NCBI GenBank assembly: GCA_017463585.1
Contig: JAFTOX010000001.1
Location: forward strand, 1 to 64,000
Origin: Rikenellaceae bacterium
GTDB lineage: Bacteria; Bacteroidota; Bacteroidia; Bacteroidales; Rikenellaceae
Length of the DNA: 64,000 nt
Direction: 5' to 3'
Shown one piece after another: positions 40,095 to 48,658 of the stretch. The notes beneath the pieces are model-generated. The model saw only the letters and a program-made list of their open reading frames with translations, made no database searches and was not told the origin of the DNA. Position numbers and translations under genes: made by a program. Position 1 is the first letter of the stretch. Every line of letters starts with the position of its first letter.

Positions 40095-40577
40095 ATGAAC
40101 AAGCTGTTATGTTTGGCCGTAGCATTGGTGGCATCGCTCACCGTGTCGGCACAACAACTGCCCGACGTGAAGGTCGAAAACGAGAGCGGTAAAATGATCT
40201 CGACTCGCTCGCTCGTGGGTAAACCGATGATCATCTCATATTGGTCGCTGGCGTGCAAGCCCTGTATTCAGGAGCTCAACGCAATGAACGACGCTCTGGA
40301 AGAGTGGCGCGAAGAGGCCGATTTCGAGGTGGTTGCTGTTTCGGTCGATGACGTGCGCCTCAAAGCTCGCGCTAAGGCTAAGGCAGCCTCGATGGGTTGG
40401 GACTTCATCTGCCTGTTCGACGCTAACCAAGCAATGAAACGCGCTATGAATGTGTCACTTACGCCGCAAACGTTCGTAGTCGATGCCGAGGGTAACATCG
40501 TATTCTCGCACTCGGGTTACACGCCTGGTAGCGAGCAGTTGCTGTTCGAGAAATTGCTCGAAACCATCAAAAAGTAG
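40095..40577 (+). CDS. TlpA-like periplasmic thioredoxin
   Basis: A 160-residue exported protein: signal peptide ending VSAQ near residue 20, then a thioredoxin/AhpC-TSA fold with active site C54-K-P-C57 in YWSLACKPCIQEL, and a cis-Pro region SLTPQTFVVDAEG. It probably acts as a periplasmic disulfide reductase or oxidase. It precedes the DUF6029 gene by 8 bases and the Omp28-type gene lies further on, so the trio is likely one operon in which this protein handles thiols of the others (the Omp28 protein has C-P-N-C). Confidence 0.88.
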   Translation: MNKLLCLAVALVASLTVSAQQLPDVKVENESGKMISTRSLVGKPMIISYWSLACKPCIQELNAMNDALEEWREEADFEVVAVSVDDVRLKARAKAKAASMGWDFICLFDANQAMKRAMNVSLTPQTFVVDAEGNIVFSHSGYTPGSEQLLFEKLLETIKK

Positions 40578-40585
40578 CTACAACT

Positions 40586-42259
40586 ATGAAACGTATTTTG
40601 CTGGTTCTGACCGCGTTGGTTGCAGCGCTCACCGCCTCGGCCCAAATTCAGTTTGGCGAGAAGGGTGGCTATATGACCATCGGTCTGGAATCGAACAATA
40701 TCCTCTACATCGATGACGCAAAGCTCGGTACGACCTACCCCAGCAAGTTCGGCTCGAACGACTACTTGAAGCTCGACTATGTGAATGGTCGCTTCTCGGT
40801 CGGCGTGCAGGGCGAGGCATATCTGCCCGCATTGCAGGGTTATGACGACCTGCGTAACAACGGCTTCGACAAACCGAAGGTGATGTTAGCCTCGAAGTAT
40901 ATTCAGTGGCAGGACGCGAACTACTCGGTGATGGTCGGCGACGTCTATGATCAGTTCGGTAACGGTCTGATCTTCCGCAGTTTCGAGGATCGTCAGTTGG
41001 GTATCAACAACTCGATCGAGGGTGGTCGCGTAACGGCAACGTTCGGCAACATCGTATCGGTGAAGGCGCTGTTCGGTCGTCCGCGTCTGTACAGTAGCGC
41101 CAATGGCTACTCGCGTGGCTGGATCGGATCGCAGTATGCCCGCTCGACGGTGGGTGGTGCCGATCTGTCGGTTTCGTTGTCGGATATCATTGGCAGCGAG
41201 GAGCTTATGATGTCGATCGAGGGTAGCTACGTCAATCGCCGCGAGCGTCTGGACCGTGAGCTGAACGGTATGAACTACGGCACGGACTACTTCCCCTACT
41301 TCGAACTTACGTCGCCCGATCTGAATATGTATTCGGCTCGCCTGAATCTCGACTACAAGGGTTTCACCCTGCGTGGCGAGTACGCAGGCAAGGGTAAAGA
41401 CATCAGCTCGGGTGCTGTGTTGGGTAAGGCAGCAAAGGGCTCGGCAGTTTTGGCGGAGTTGGGCTATAACGTTGGTGGTCTGAGCGTTTCGGCTCAGGTG
41501 CGTCGATTGGAAATGATGGGCACACCGCTCTCGCTCTATGGCAACCTCGGCGTTATGGGCAACACGCTGAACTATCTGCCCGCATTGACTCGTCAGCACA
41601 CCTATATGTTGGCGGCGCTCAATCCCTGCCAGATGAATGCCGAGGGTGAGTTGGCAGTTCAGGCTGACATCTATTACACCCTGCGCAGCAAGCAGAGCCG
41701 TCAGCGTTACTGGAATTTCCACGCTAACTACTCGACCGCATACACATTGAAGTCGTACCAGACGGCAAGTGGCAAGCGCGAGTTGTTGTGGAGCGACGTG
41801 AATGTCGATGTCGAGCGTCAGTGGAACAAGCAGTGGAAGACTACGCTGATGTTCTCGCGTCAGGAGTGGAACACCTCGCACGGTCAGGGTCCGGCATTGC
41901 CCTCGACAACCTACGTTTCGAACATCTTTGTTGGCGATGTTATGTACAAGATCAACAAGAAGTTCTCGTTGCGTATGGAGGCTCAGTACCTGCTCTCGAA
42001 TGACTACGAGGGCGACTGGGTTGCAGGCCTCGTTGAGTTCAACGTTGCACCACATTGGAGCGTCTTTTTCAGCGATATGTACAACCTCGGCACGACCAAA
42101 ACCAACTACTACAACGGCGGTTTGAGCTTCACGCACAACCGTACCCGCGTACAGGTTAGCTATGGTCGCAACCGTGCAGGCTTTGTCTGCTCGGGCGGTG
42201 TATGTCGCTACCAGCCCGCCTATACGGGTGTCAATCTGATGCTTACGACGTCATTCTAA
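40586..42259 (+). CDS. DUF6029 family outer-membrane-type protein
   Basis: A 557-residue exported protein: signal peptide MKRILLVLTALVAALTASAQ, then many alternating amphipathic strands with Tyr, Trp and Gly, ending in F (LMLTTSF), the pattern of an outer-membrane beta-barrel. The N-terminal GGYMTIGLESNNILYIDDA and VMVGDVYDQFGNGLIFRSFE segments fit DUF6029. A single CSGGVC near the C-terminus could form a disulfide. It is located between a TlpA-like thioredoxin gene (8 bases upstream) and an Omp28-type gene (29 bases downstream). The biological role of the family is unknown. Confidence 0.8.
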   Translation: MKRILLVLTALVAALTASAQIQFGEKGGYMTIGLESNNILYIDDAKLGTTYPSKFGSNDYLKLDYVNGRFSVGVQGEAYLPALQGYDDLRNNGFDKPKVMLASKYIQWQDANYSVMVGDVYDQFGNGLIFRSFEDRQLGINNSIEGGRVTATFGNIVSVKALFGRPRLYSSANGYSRGWIGSQYARSTVGGADLSVSLSDIIGSEELMMSIEGSYVNRRERLDRELNGMNYGTDYFPYFELTSPDLNMYSARLNLDYKGFTLRGEYAGKGKDISSGAVLGKAAKGSAVLAELGYNVGGLSVSAQVRRLEMMGTPLSLYGNLGVMGNTLNYLPALTRQHTYMLAALNPCQMNAEGELAVQADIYYTLRSKQSRQRYWNFHANYSTAYTLKSYQTASGKRELLWSDVNVDVERQWNKQWKTTLMFSRQEWNTSHGQGPALPSTTYVSNIFVGDVMYKINKKFSLRMEAQYLLSNDYEGDWVAGLVEFNVAPHWSVFFSDMYNLGTTKTNYYNGGLSFTHNRTRVQVSYGRNRAGFVCSGGVCRYQPAYTGVNLMLTTSF

Positions 42260-42288
42260 CAGTTTAATAGATAATAGATTAACGAACA

Positions 42289-43737
42289 ATGAAAAAGTTT
42301 TTCAGTTTAATAGCGATGATCGCAGCGGTGGCTGTAATGGGTTTCTCGTGTAAGGAGCCTACTCCTACACCCGATCCTACGCCCGAAAAGCTGACCGCAA
42401 GCGTATCTCCCTCGGAGATCACCGCCGATGGTCAGTCGAAGGCTGTCTTTACCGTAAAGTATGGCGACAAGGCTGTGTCGAACGTAAAGGCTTACGTCAA
42501 TGGCGCAGAGACTGCGTTGAGCGCACTGACCTTCACGACCAAGACCGCTGGCACCTATAAGTTTTACTTCACTTACGAGTGGAAAACGGGCGAAACCGTC
42601 AAGTCGAACGAGGTTACCGTAACGGCTAAGGCTGCTGAGCAGTCGGGCGACGCGTCGGGTCTGACGATGACCGTCGACAACACCATTATTCAGGTTGGTA
42701 CGGGTCGTGCGACCTTCACCATTAAGTTCAATGGTAAGGTTGTCGAGAGCGGTTACACGATGTACGTGAACGACGCAAAGACCACTCTGCCTACAACCAC
42801 CGTTACGATCGACGGTAAGAGCTACAAGCAGCCCTACTTCGAGAGCAAAACGACGGGCACCTATTCGTTCTACGTGACCTACAATATCACCGAGAACACC
42901 AAGAAGAACCCCATTTCGGTTCAGGTAAACAACGACGCAATTCCCGATCGTGCTGAGGATCCCAATCCGTCGAGCACCTCGTTCAAGCGTCGCGCAATGG
43001 TAATGCAGTTTACGGGTACGGAGTGTCCCAACTGCCCCTATCTGATTGAGCCTTTGGAGAATATGGCTGCTGACGCAAACTACAAGGATAAGTTCGTTTG
43101 GACAGCTATCCACACCTACAATCCTACAAGCGACCCCGCTGCACCGTGCAACTCGGCTGATCAGCAGAAGCTCGGTTCGACATTCGGAATCTCGGGTTAC
43201 CCCACCGTATTGGTTGATATCGGCGCCAAGGTTATGGCTTACAGCAGTCCGGCTCTCAACCTCTCGAACTTGCAGAAGGCAGTTGACAACTCGGTTGCAA
43301 ATCCTGCGTCGGCTGGTATCTCGGCTACGATGACTCTCGACGAGAACAATCGCGTAGTTACGGCTCGCGTAAGCGTTAAGGCTAAGGACGCCAAGGTTTA
43401 CAATGTTGGTATGTGGGTAATCGAGGACAAGATCCAGGGCGGTCAGGCTGGTAGCTCGACTATCAAATCGCACGACAACGCTGTTCGCTACGTTGCTCGT
43501 GGCACCGATGGCTCGGCTAACTACTTCGGCTACCCGCTTAACGAGGGTAAGGCGATGAGCGCAGGTCAGGTATGCGACTACGTATTCGCAGTGAATATCT
43601 CGAATCAGTCGGTCCGTTTGGCTAACTGCCAGCTGGTGTTCTTCGTTACTACTTCGGTTGGCAACTCTTATACGGTTGTTAACTCGGCTGTAACCAAGGA
43701 CCTCAAAACTGCAATGCCGTTCGAGTACAACAACTAA
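42289..43737 (+). CDS. Omp28-related lipoprotein with thioredoxin-like domain
   Basis: A 482-residue lipoprotein: lipobox MGFSC (Cys 21), a short Pro/Thr linker (EPTPTPDPTPE), and two Ig-like repeats (about 30-115 and 125-210). A thioredoxin-like Omp28 domain follows with MVMQFTGTECPNCPYLIEPL (C246-P-N-C249) and GISGYPTVLVD. The C-terminal domain is beta-rich. Omp28 of Porphyromonas is a surface-exposed lipoprotein. The redox motif here and the upstream TlpA-like gene suggest thiol chemistry at the outer membrane, but this is inference. Confidence 0.85.
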   Translation: MKKFFSLIAMIAAVAVMGFSCKEPTPTPDPTPEKLTASVSPSEITADGQSKAVFTVKYGDKAVSNVKAYVNGAETALSALTFTTKTAGTYKFYFTYEWKTGETVKSNEVTVTAKAAEQSGDASGLTMTVDNTIIQVGTGRATFTIKFNGKVVESGYTMYVNDAKTTLPTTTVTIDGKSYKQPYFESKTTGTYSFYVTYNITENTKKNPISVQVNNDAIPDRAEDPNPSSTSFKRRAMVMQFTGTECPNCPYLIEPLENMAADANYKDKFVWTAIHTYNPTSDPAAPCNSADQQKLGSTFGISGYPTVLVDIGAKVMAYSSPALNLSNLQKAVDNSVANPASAGISATMTLDENNRVVTARVSVKAKDAKVYNVGMWVIEDKIQGGQAGSSTIKSHDNAVRYVARGTDGSANYFGYPLNEGKAMSAGQVCDYVFAVNISNQSVRLANCQLVFFVTTSVGNSYTVVNSAVTKDLKTAMPFEYNN

Positions 43738-43765
43738 ACGAACGGGGACAACCCTAAACAAAAAG

Positions 43766-43803
43766 AAAACGACCTTCTCCATTGCGGGGAAGGCCGTTTT
43801 TTT
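43766..43803. terminator. Terminator between Omp28-type and SDR genes
   Basis: AAAACGACCTTCTCC (43766-43780) pairs with GGGGAAGGCCGTTTT (43786-43800), with one mismatch, followed by T. The genes converge, so it may serve both strands. Confidence 0.8.
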
Positions 43804-43819
43804 ATTGGGGTGTAATGAA

Positions 43820-44614
43820 TCAGATTCGTTCGAGGATTCGACGCACAGCGGGGATTCGCAACACAGGCAGGAGCACCCACGAGGGCAGAATAGCACAAAT
43901 AGCCGCCTCGATTTTGGTCGCAAAACCAGGCAGGCATCTTCTTCGTCCACGGTGCATAGCTCGCAGCGCTTTGCGTGCAACCGCCTCAGCCGTAAGCATT
44001 ATGCCAAAACGACGCAACCATCGACGAGCACCCTCGCCGAGCGAATAGAGCGGAGTATCGACTGCCGACGGGAATACCGTCGTAACCGTAACGCCCGAGC
44101 CGCGCATTTCGTACCAGAGCGACTGCCCGAAGCTACGCAGGTAGCTCTTCGTGGCGGCATAGTGCGAAATGGTCGGGAAGGGAGTCCACGCCGTAACTGA
44201 CGACATCAGAACAATATGCCCGCCACCGCGCTCGCGCATTACGGGCGCGAACAGTCGGCAGAGCTTGGTCGGCGTGGTGCAGTGCAGAGCGATGATTGCC
44301 TCAATACGCGCAGAATCGGTGCGCTCCAACTGATTGAAGATCAGCATTCCCGCATTATTGACAAGAGTATCAACCTCGATTGCGTGCTGCTCACAAAATT
44401 CGAATATCTGCTCGGCAGCCGTCGGCTCGGTCAGATCGACACACAGCGGCTCGACCTCAACCCCGAACTCCGCCCGAACGCTCGCTGCCACACGTCGGTT
44501 CTCATCGTCGCGGTTGCTCACCACAACGACGTTGCGCCCCTCGGCAGCCAACTGGCGCACATACTGCTCGCCAATGCCCGAAGATCCACCCGTAACCAAC
44601 GCAAAACGAGCCAT
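43820..44614 (-). CDS. Short-chain dehydrogenase/reductase
   Basis: A 264-residue SDR: nucleotide-binding TGGSSGIG at 8-15, NNAG at 86-89, and the catalytic set S139, Y152-x3-K156 in SSVTAWTPFPTISHYAATK. The preference for NAD(H) or NADP(H) is uncertain; SNRDDENRR after beta2 with Arg suggests NADP. The C-terminal ~45 residues contain a hydrophobic stretch, so it may touch the membrane. The substrate is unknown. It is last in a minus-strand run nitroreductase-S4 protein-SDR with 2-base gaps. Confidence 0.9.
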   Translation of the reverse strand: MARFALVTGGSSGIGEQYVRQLAAEGRNVVVVSNRDDENRRVAASVRAEFGVEVEPLCVDLTEPTAAEQIFEFCEQHAIEVDTLVNNAGMLIFNQLERTDSARIEAIIALHCTTPTKLCRLFAPVMRERGGGHIVLMSSVTAWTPFPTISHYAATKSYLRSFGQSLWYEMRGSGVTVTTVFPSAVDTPLYSLGEGARRWLRRFGIMLTAEAVARKALRAMHRGRRRCLPGFATKIEAAICAILPSWVLLPVLRIPAVRRILERI

Positions 44615-44616
44615 CG

Positions 44617-45006
44617 TTAATCCTCGTCGTAATAGAGATTATCCATCAATGAATCCAACTCACGACGCTCCTTCTTCGTGGGGCGTCCCGTGCCTCGGTC
44701 GCGCACGATGAAGATCGTTTCGCGTGGCACGTTGAGCTTGTCCAGCTCCGATTGGGGCGTGATGTCGGCAGCGTACAGAGGCACATTCTTGGCAGGCTGA
44801 CGGCTCGACACCAACTCCACAACGCGATACTGATAGACTACGGGCATCTTCTTGACCGAAATGACATCGCCCACCTTCACCTCGCGCGAGGGCTTGGCGT
44901 AGGCGTCATTGACCAGCACACGATTGGTGCGGCAAGCGTCAGCGGCGTCGCTACGTGTCTTGAAAACACGCACCGCCCAGAGCCATTTATCGAGTCTGAC
45001 CTCCAT
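44617..45006 (-). CDS. S4-domain RNA-binding protein (Hsp15-like)
   Basis: A 129-residue protein with an N-terminal S4 domain (MEVRLDKWLWAVRVFKTRSD, NRVLVNDAYAKPSREVKVGD) and a basic tail, as in heat-shock protein 15, which rescues stalled 50S subunits carrying peptidyl-tRNA. The ATG at 45006 is two bases after the nitroreductase stop, implying coupling; an in-frame TTG five codons upstream lies inside that gene. It is 2 bases from the SDR gene on its other side. Confidence 0.88.
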   Translation of the reverse strand: MEVRLDKWLWAVRVFKTRSDAADACRTNRVLVNDAYAKPSREVKVGDVISVKKMPVVYQYRVVELVSSRQPAKNVPLYAADITPQSELDKLNVPRETIFIVRDRGTGRPTKKERRELDSLMDNLYYDED

Positions 45007-45008
45007 CG

Positions 45009-45539
45009 CTATTTGACCCAAATAACCTTATCCGAGTCGTCCTTGTCGGAGTGGGGTTTGACCTCCTGCGCGGGATAGCCCAGCGCGATGAAGCACAGCG
45101 GACGCCACTCGGCAGGAATAGGCAGGAACTCGCGCAGATACTCCTCAGCCGACTGTCCCTCAGGCTCGGCTTTGAGCTTCGGGCGACCATTGATATGCAC
45201 CCAGCACGAACCCAAACCTGCGTCAGTTACAGCGAGTTGCAGAATCGTAGCCGAGATCGAGCAGTTATCGACCCACAGATCGGTTACCGACTCATCGCCC
45301 GCAACCATAATCGCCATCGGGCAATCCTTCATAAATGCCGAACCATAGTCGCGCATCTGGGCGATACGCTCCATCATTTCACGACCCTCGACAACCATAT
45401 AGCGTGTCGAGCGGGTGTTGCGCGACGAGGGCGCCGTGAAGGCCTGCTTCAACAATGCCTCGACCACTTCGCGCTCTACGGGGCGCTCCTCGAACTTACG
45501 AACGCTGCGGCGAACGTGCAATATCTCCTTTAATTCCAT
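45009..45539 (-). CDS. Nitroreductase family FMN protein
   Basis: A 176-residue protein of the nitroreductase fold: LHVRRSVRKFEERPVEREVV at the N-terminus (FMN-phosphate-binding R-R-S-x-R), AFTAPSSRNTRSTRYMVVEG, DCSISATILQLAVTDAGLGSCWVH and CFIALGYP. It reduces nitro or quinone-like compounds or flavins with NAD(P)H. It is the first gene of the minus-strand operon. Its promoter reads TTG at about 45592-45594 and TACATTTG at about 45571-45578 on the minus strand. Confidence 0.9.
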   Translation of the reverse strand: MELKEILHVRRSVRKFEERPVEREVVEALLKQAFTAPSSRNTRSTRYMVVEGREMMERIAQMRDYGSAFMKDCPMAIMVAGDESVTDLWVDNCSISATILQLAVTDAGLGSCWVHINGRPKLKAEPEGQSAEEYLREFLPIPAEWRPLCFIALGYPAQEVKPHSDKDDSDKVIWVK

Positions 45540-45638
45540 AGTTTTCTACGTTTTTTGTGTTTTACTTTTGTGCAAATGTAATGAAAATTCCGTCAAAAAC
45601 CTTACCTTTACGTTCTGAATATAGAATACATTCGCACT

Positions 45639-46478
45639 ATGGAACAACAAGTAACCGCCGCACTGATCTACGACTTTGATGGAACACTCTCACCCGGAAA
45701 TATGCAGGAGTACGATTTCATTCCCGCTATCGGCAAGAGTAACAAGGAGTTTTGGCACGATTGCAACGATCTGGCACGTGTGCAGGACGCCGATATGACC
45801 CTCACCTATATGGCCCGAATGATCCAATATGCACGCAGTAAGGGCCTCTCGCTCAAACGTGAAGCATTCCAAGAGTCGGGTCGCCGCATACGTCTTTATG
45901 CGGGTGTCGAGCAGTGGTTTGCACGTATCAACGCCTACGCTGCCGAGCGCGGTGTGCGTATGCTGCACTACATCAATTCGTCGGGCATCAAGGAGATCAT
46001 CGAGGGTACGTCGATCGCGGGCGAGTTCCGCAAGATCTACGCCTGCTCGTTCCTCTACGATGTCGACGGCATTGCCTATTGGCCTGGCGTGGCGGTCAAC
46101 TATACCAACAAGACGCAGTTCATTTTCAAGATCAACAAGGGTGTGGAGTCGGTTTTCGACGCGACGCTGGTCAATCAATACATCGAGGAGAACAAGCGCC
46201 CCGTGCCCTTCAAGCGTATGATCTACGTGGGCGACGGAACGACCGATATTCCGTGTATGCGTCTGGTGAAAAACTTTGGCGGTCACTCGATTGCGGTCTA
46301 CAATCCCGAGAAAGCGGGTGCGCAGAAGGGGCTCTCGTCGCTCATTCACGACAACCGCGTGAACCACGTCTGCCCGGCTGACTACTCGGCAGGCTCGGAC
46401 ATCGACACGGTGGTCAAGACCATCATCGACAAGATGGCGGTCGACTACCGTTTGGAGCAGATGGAGGTTGTTAAGTAA
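45639..46478 (+). CDS. HAD-superfamily hydrolase
   Basis: A 279-residue HAD protein: motif I YDFDGTLSP (nucleophile D12, acid D14), motif II with NSSG near 118, a Lys region around KINKG, and motif IV YVGDGTTDIPCM. It resembles phosphoserine-phosphatase-like cytosolic phosphatases; the substrate cannot be read. A divergent promoter region is shared with the nitroreductase gene; TACCTTTA at 45604-45611 fits a -7 element on this strand. rdgB follows after 21 bases, so the two may form a nucleotide-housekeeping operon. Confidence 0.88.
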   Translation: MEQQVTAALIYDFDGTLSPGNMQEYDFIPAIGKSNKEFWHDCNDLARVQDADMTLTYMARMIQYARSKGLSLKREAFQESGRRIRLYAGVEQWFARINAYAAERGVRMLHYINSSGIKEIIEGTSIAGEFRKIYACSFLYDVDGIAYWPGVAVNYTNKTQFIFKINKGVESVFDATLVNQYIEENKRPVPFKRMIYVGDGTTDIPCMRLVKNFGGHSIAVYNPEKAGAQKGLSSLIHDNRVNHVCPADYSAGSDIDTVVKTIIDKMAVDYRLEQMEVVK

Positions 46479-46499
46479 ACATCGAAACAAGGCACGACT

Positions 46500-47072
46500 A
46501 TGAAGCTGATTTTTGCAACGAATAATGCCCATAAACTCGCTGAGGTACAAGCGGTTTTGGGCGAAGGATATGAACTCGTCACTCCGCGCCAGATGGGCAT
46601 TACGGAGGAGATTCCCGAAACAGCCTCGACGCTCGAAGGCAATGCCCGACAGAAGGCTCGCTATCTGTACGAGCGTACGGGGTTGGACTGCTTTGCCGAC
46701 GACACGGGTTTGGAGGTCGATGCGTTGGACGGCGCCCCGGGTGTTCATTCGGCACGCTACGCCACCGACGGCCACGACTTCGAGGCCAACACCCGCCTGC
46801 TGCTCCGCAATATGGAGGGCAAGGAGGATCGTCGCGCGCGATTCCGCACGGCGATAATTCTGATCGAAGGGGGCGAGGAGCACCTCTTTGAGGGTCGTGT
46901 CGAGGGCGAAATTACCTGTGAGCCAGCGGGTTGTGGTGGTTTTGGTTACGATCCCGTTTTCCGTCCTGAGGGCTACGAGCAGACCTTTGCCGAGATGTCG
47001 GCCGACGAGAAAAATGCAATTTCGCACCGCGCGCGTGCCGTTGCCAAATTGGTTGAATATTTGAAACGATAA
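46500..47072 (+). CDS. rdgB: Non-canonical purine NTP pyrophosphatase (RdgB/HAM1)
   Basis: A 190-residue enzyme hydrolysing ITP, dITP and XTP to monophosphates, which keeps deaminated purines out of DNA and RNA. Signatures: [19 protein letters not shown] at the N-terminus, [32 protein letters not shown] and the C-terminal [15 protein letters not shown]. Length is normal. It is followed after 3 bases by a secreted protein gene starting with GTG. Confidence 0.95.
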   Translation: MKLIFATNNAHKLAEVQAVLGEGYELVTPRQMGITEEIPETASTLEGNARQKARYLYERTGLDCFADDTGLEVDALDGAPGVHSARYATDGHDFEANTRLLLRNMEGKEDRRARFRTAIILIEGGEEHLFEGRVEGEITCEPAGCGGFGYDPVFRPEGYEQTFAEMSADEKNAISHRARAVAKLVEYLKR

Positions 47073-47075
47073 AGG

Positions 47076-47615
47076 GTGAAACGACTGCTATTAGTTTTGG
47101 TGGGGCTCTTCGTGTCAGCTACCGCCTCGGCGCAGCTCTACATCGTTAATGGTGAGGAGTATACGGCCGAGCAGATGCGTCGTATCGACCCTGAGCGGGT
47201 CGAGCACTCGGAGCAGGTGGCGGTCAACGACAGCATTATGGCGCGCTATGGCGAACGGGCGGCAGACGGCGTGATCATCGTAACACTCAAACACGATACC
47301 GAGCCGAAGTTTTCGGTCGATTCGCTCTCGTTCCGCGAGTGGGTCGAGCGCGAGGTGGCGTGGGGCAACGATGAGCCTGCGGCACGGGTTGTCTATCGCT
47401 ATGTGGTTGGTACTGACGGACGTGCGCAACTGACTGAGCTAATCGAATCGACCGACAACCGACTGCGCCAACGTGTTGTGCGGGCAGTCAAACGCGCTCC
47501 GTTGTGGGCGCCTGCCGAGCGTGAAGGGCGTGCAGTCGAGGTCGAGCAGGTGCTCATCATCGAGCTGCCCAAAGGCAAACGTCTGCGCGGTAAGCACTTC
47601 CTGATTCAGTTGTGA
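47076..47615 (+). CDS. Secreted protein with TonB C-terminal-like region
   Basis: A 179-residue exported protein: GTG start at 47076, signal peptide VKRLLLVLVGLFVSATASAQ. Residues 60-70 (YGERAADGVIIVTLK) resemble the plug-type G-x-x-A-x-x-G-V-I-x-V-T string of TonB-dependent receptors. The C-terminal part (YRYVVGTDGRAQLTELIEST, then VVRAVKRAPLWAPAEREGRA) follows the TonB C-terminal domain pattern. No TM anchor or Pro-rich spacer is present, so it is not a classical TonB. Its last 45 bases recur at 48501-48557 as part of a tandem duplication. Confidence 0.7.
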   Translation: MKRLLLVLVGLFVSATASAQLYIVNGEEYTAEQMRRIDPERVEHSEQVAVNDSIMARYGERAADGVIIVTLKHDTEPKFSVDSLSFREWVEREVAWGNDEPAARVVYRYVVGTDGRAQLTELIESTDNRLRQRVVRAVKRAPLWAPAEREGRAVEVEQVLIIELPKGKRLRGKHFLIQL

Positions 47616-47631
47616 CAAAAATACGCTCAAT

Positions 47632-48489
47632 ATGAAACTATTATTGACCCTTTGCTTATTGATAAGCACTCTGAGCTCTTGCGCCCAAAATCCGCCAAAA
47701 GCGGACAACGCCGTATATATGGAGGTAGATTGGATTGGAATGTCTTATTATCCCGATTCTGATTATGAATATTTTTATTCCATTCGTATTGACGACCAAA
47801 GCCTATATATCGGCTGTACCTCAATGGGCTTCATAAGTTTGGACAGCACATCATTAGCAGGCAAGCAGCCTCCCCATTTTAAGGAGTTTGCCAAAGGCAA
47901 ATCTACTCAGCAGTTGAGATCTGACCTTGAAGAGTTATCCAAAGAGTACAACGAAATATTTCTATTAGATCGGGGCGTTGATTCGGGCACATATTTTCGT
48001 TACAAAGCGAAGGAATTGTACATACTCGACCACAACAAAACATCTAACCGCCCCCACAAATCATCAGAGTTCATAACCAATGCTATTAAACAAGGTTCTC
48101 GCTTCATAATAGTTGACTCGCGCAACAGAACAACAAAACTACGTGAAGGAACTTCGCTTTTTGAAAAAGGTATTTTACGTACTTCGGAATACAACCTATA
48201 CGATTGCGACGATGAACTTTACCATATGTACCCTTATAATAATGAGTGGTTGAGCCATAGCAACAAAGTTACGGCATTTACAATCGACCACAATGCTCTA
48301 AATCTCAAAGACGAGTGCGTCATCGATTTAGATAAATTTGCATTAACGAATAGACGAGATGCAATTGATAATATCCTCAGACTGCTCCCTAACGACAATA
48401 CCTATTATCTTATAGATAGAGCCGAGATGACTACGGATTTGGTGGTTGTAAGAGAGATTACCGATTGGGGATTTTGGCTTATTAATTAA
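47632..48489 (+). CDS. Lipoprotein, first copy of a tandem paralogous pair
   Basis: A 285-residue lipoprotein: signal with lipobox STLSSC (Cys 17). It is a paralogue of the product encoded at 48659-49648. Shared strings include FAKGKSTQQLR (versus FAKGKSAKQLQ), TNAIKQGSRFIIVDS (versus TNAVKRGVGIVVIDS), AFTIDHNAL (versus VFTIDRKQF) and YLIDRAEMT (versus YFIDRAEIT). The copies are well diverged and this one is AT-richer. The fold is unknown. It follows the TonB-C-like gene by 16 bases, so it is probably co-transcribed with it. Confidence 0.65.
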   Translation: MKLLLTLCLLISTLSSCAQNPPKADNAVYMEVDWIGMSYYPDSDYEYFYSIRIDDQSLYIGCTSMGFISLDSTSLAGKQPPHFKEFAKGKSTQQLRSDLEELSKEYNEIFLLDRGVDSGTYFRYKAKELYILDHNKTSNRPHKSSEFITNAIKQGSRFIIVDSRNRTTKLREGTSLFEKGILRTSEYNLYDCDDELYHMYPYNNEWLSHSNKVTAFTIDHNALNLKDECVIDLDKFALTNRRDAIDNILRLLPNDNTYYLIDRAEMTTDLVVVREITDWGFWLIN

Positions 48490-48500
48490 TACCACTCGTT

Positions 48501-48557
48501 ATCGAACTGCCCAAAGGCAAACGTCTGCGCGGTAAGCACTTCTTGATTCAGTTGTAG
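48501..48557 (+). repeat. Duplicated 3' end of the upstream gene (tandem duplication scar)
   Basis: This stretch repeats, with very few changes, the last part of the gene at 47076-47615: CTGCCCAAAGGCAAACGTCT and then GCGCGGTAAGCACTTC, followed by TGATTCAGTTGT, encoding the same -LPKGKRLRGKHFLIQL end. It has no ORF of its own and lies just upstream of the second paralogue, as the original lies just upstream of the first. The duplicated unit was therefore gene end plus lipoprotein gene. Confidence 0.85.
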
Positions 48558-48605
48558 AAACGACCGTTGCGAATACCCTCTTTTCGCAAAAAGTTGGCAT
48601 TTTTC

Positions 48606-48634
48606 TTGCAGGGGGGGGGTTTTTCCTATCTTTG
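48606..48634 (+). promoter_or_regulatory. Promoter with G9 tract in the spacer
   Basis: TTG at 48606-48608 and TATCTTTG at 48627-48634, separated by 18 bases, nine of which are a G run (48611-48619), 24 bases before the ATG at 48659. Slippage would change the -33/-7 distance and could switch the gene on and off. The promoter at 8826-8855 has the same design (G8, 18-base spacer). Confidence 0.5.
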
Positions 48635-48658
48635 CAAAAACCACTAAATCAAACCACT

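Noticed and set aside
40886..42136. A 416-codon minus-strand frame opposite DUF6029
   Set aside because: Composition-driven shadow; the forward strand encodes a signal peptide and barrel-like protein.
42307..43980. A 557-codon minus-strand frame opposite the Omp28-type gene
   Set aside because: Antisense shadow of a lipoprotein gene with clear signal peptide and C-x-x-C motif. No start site or domain supports it.
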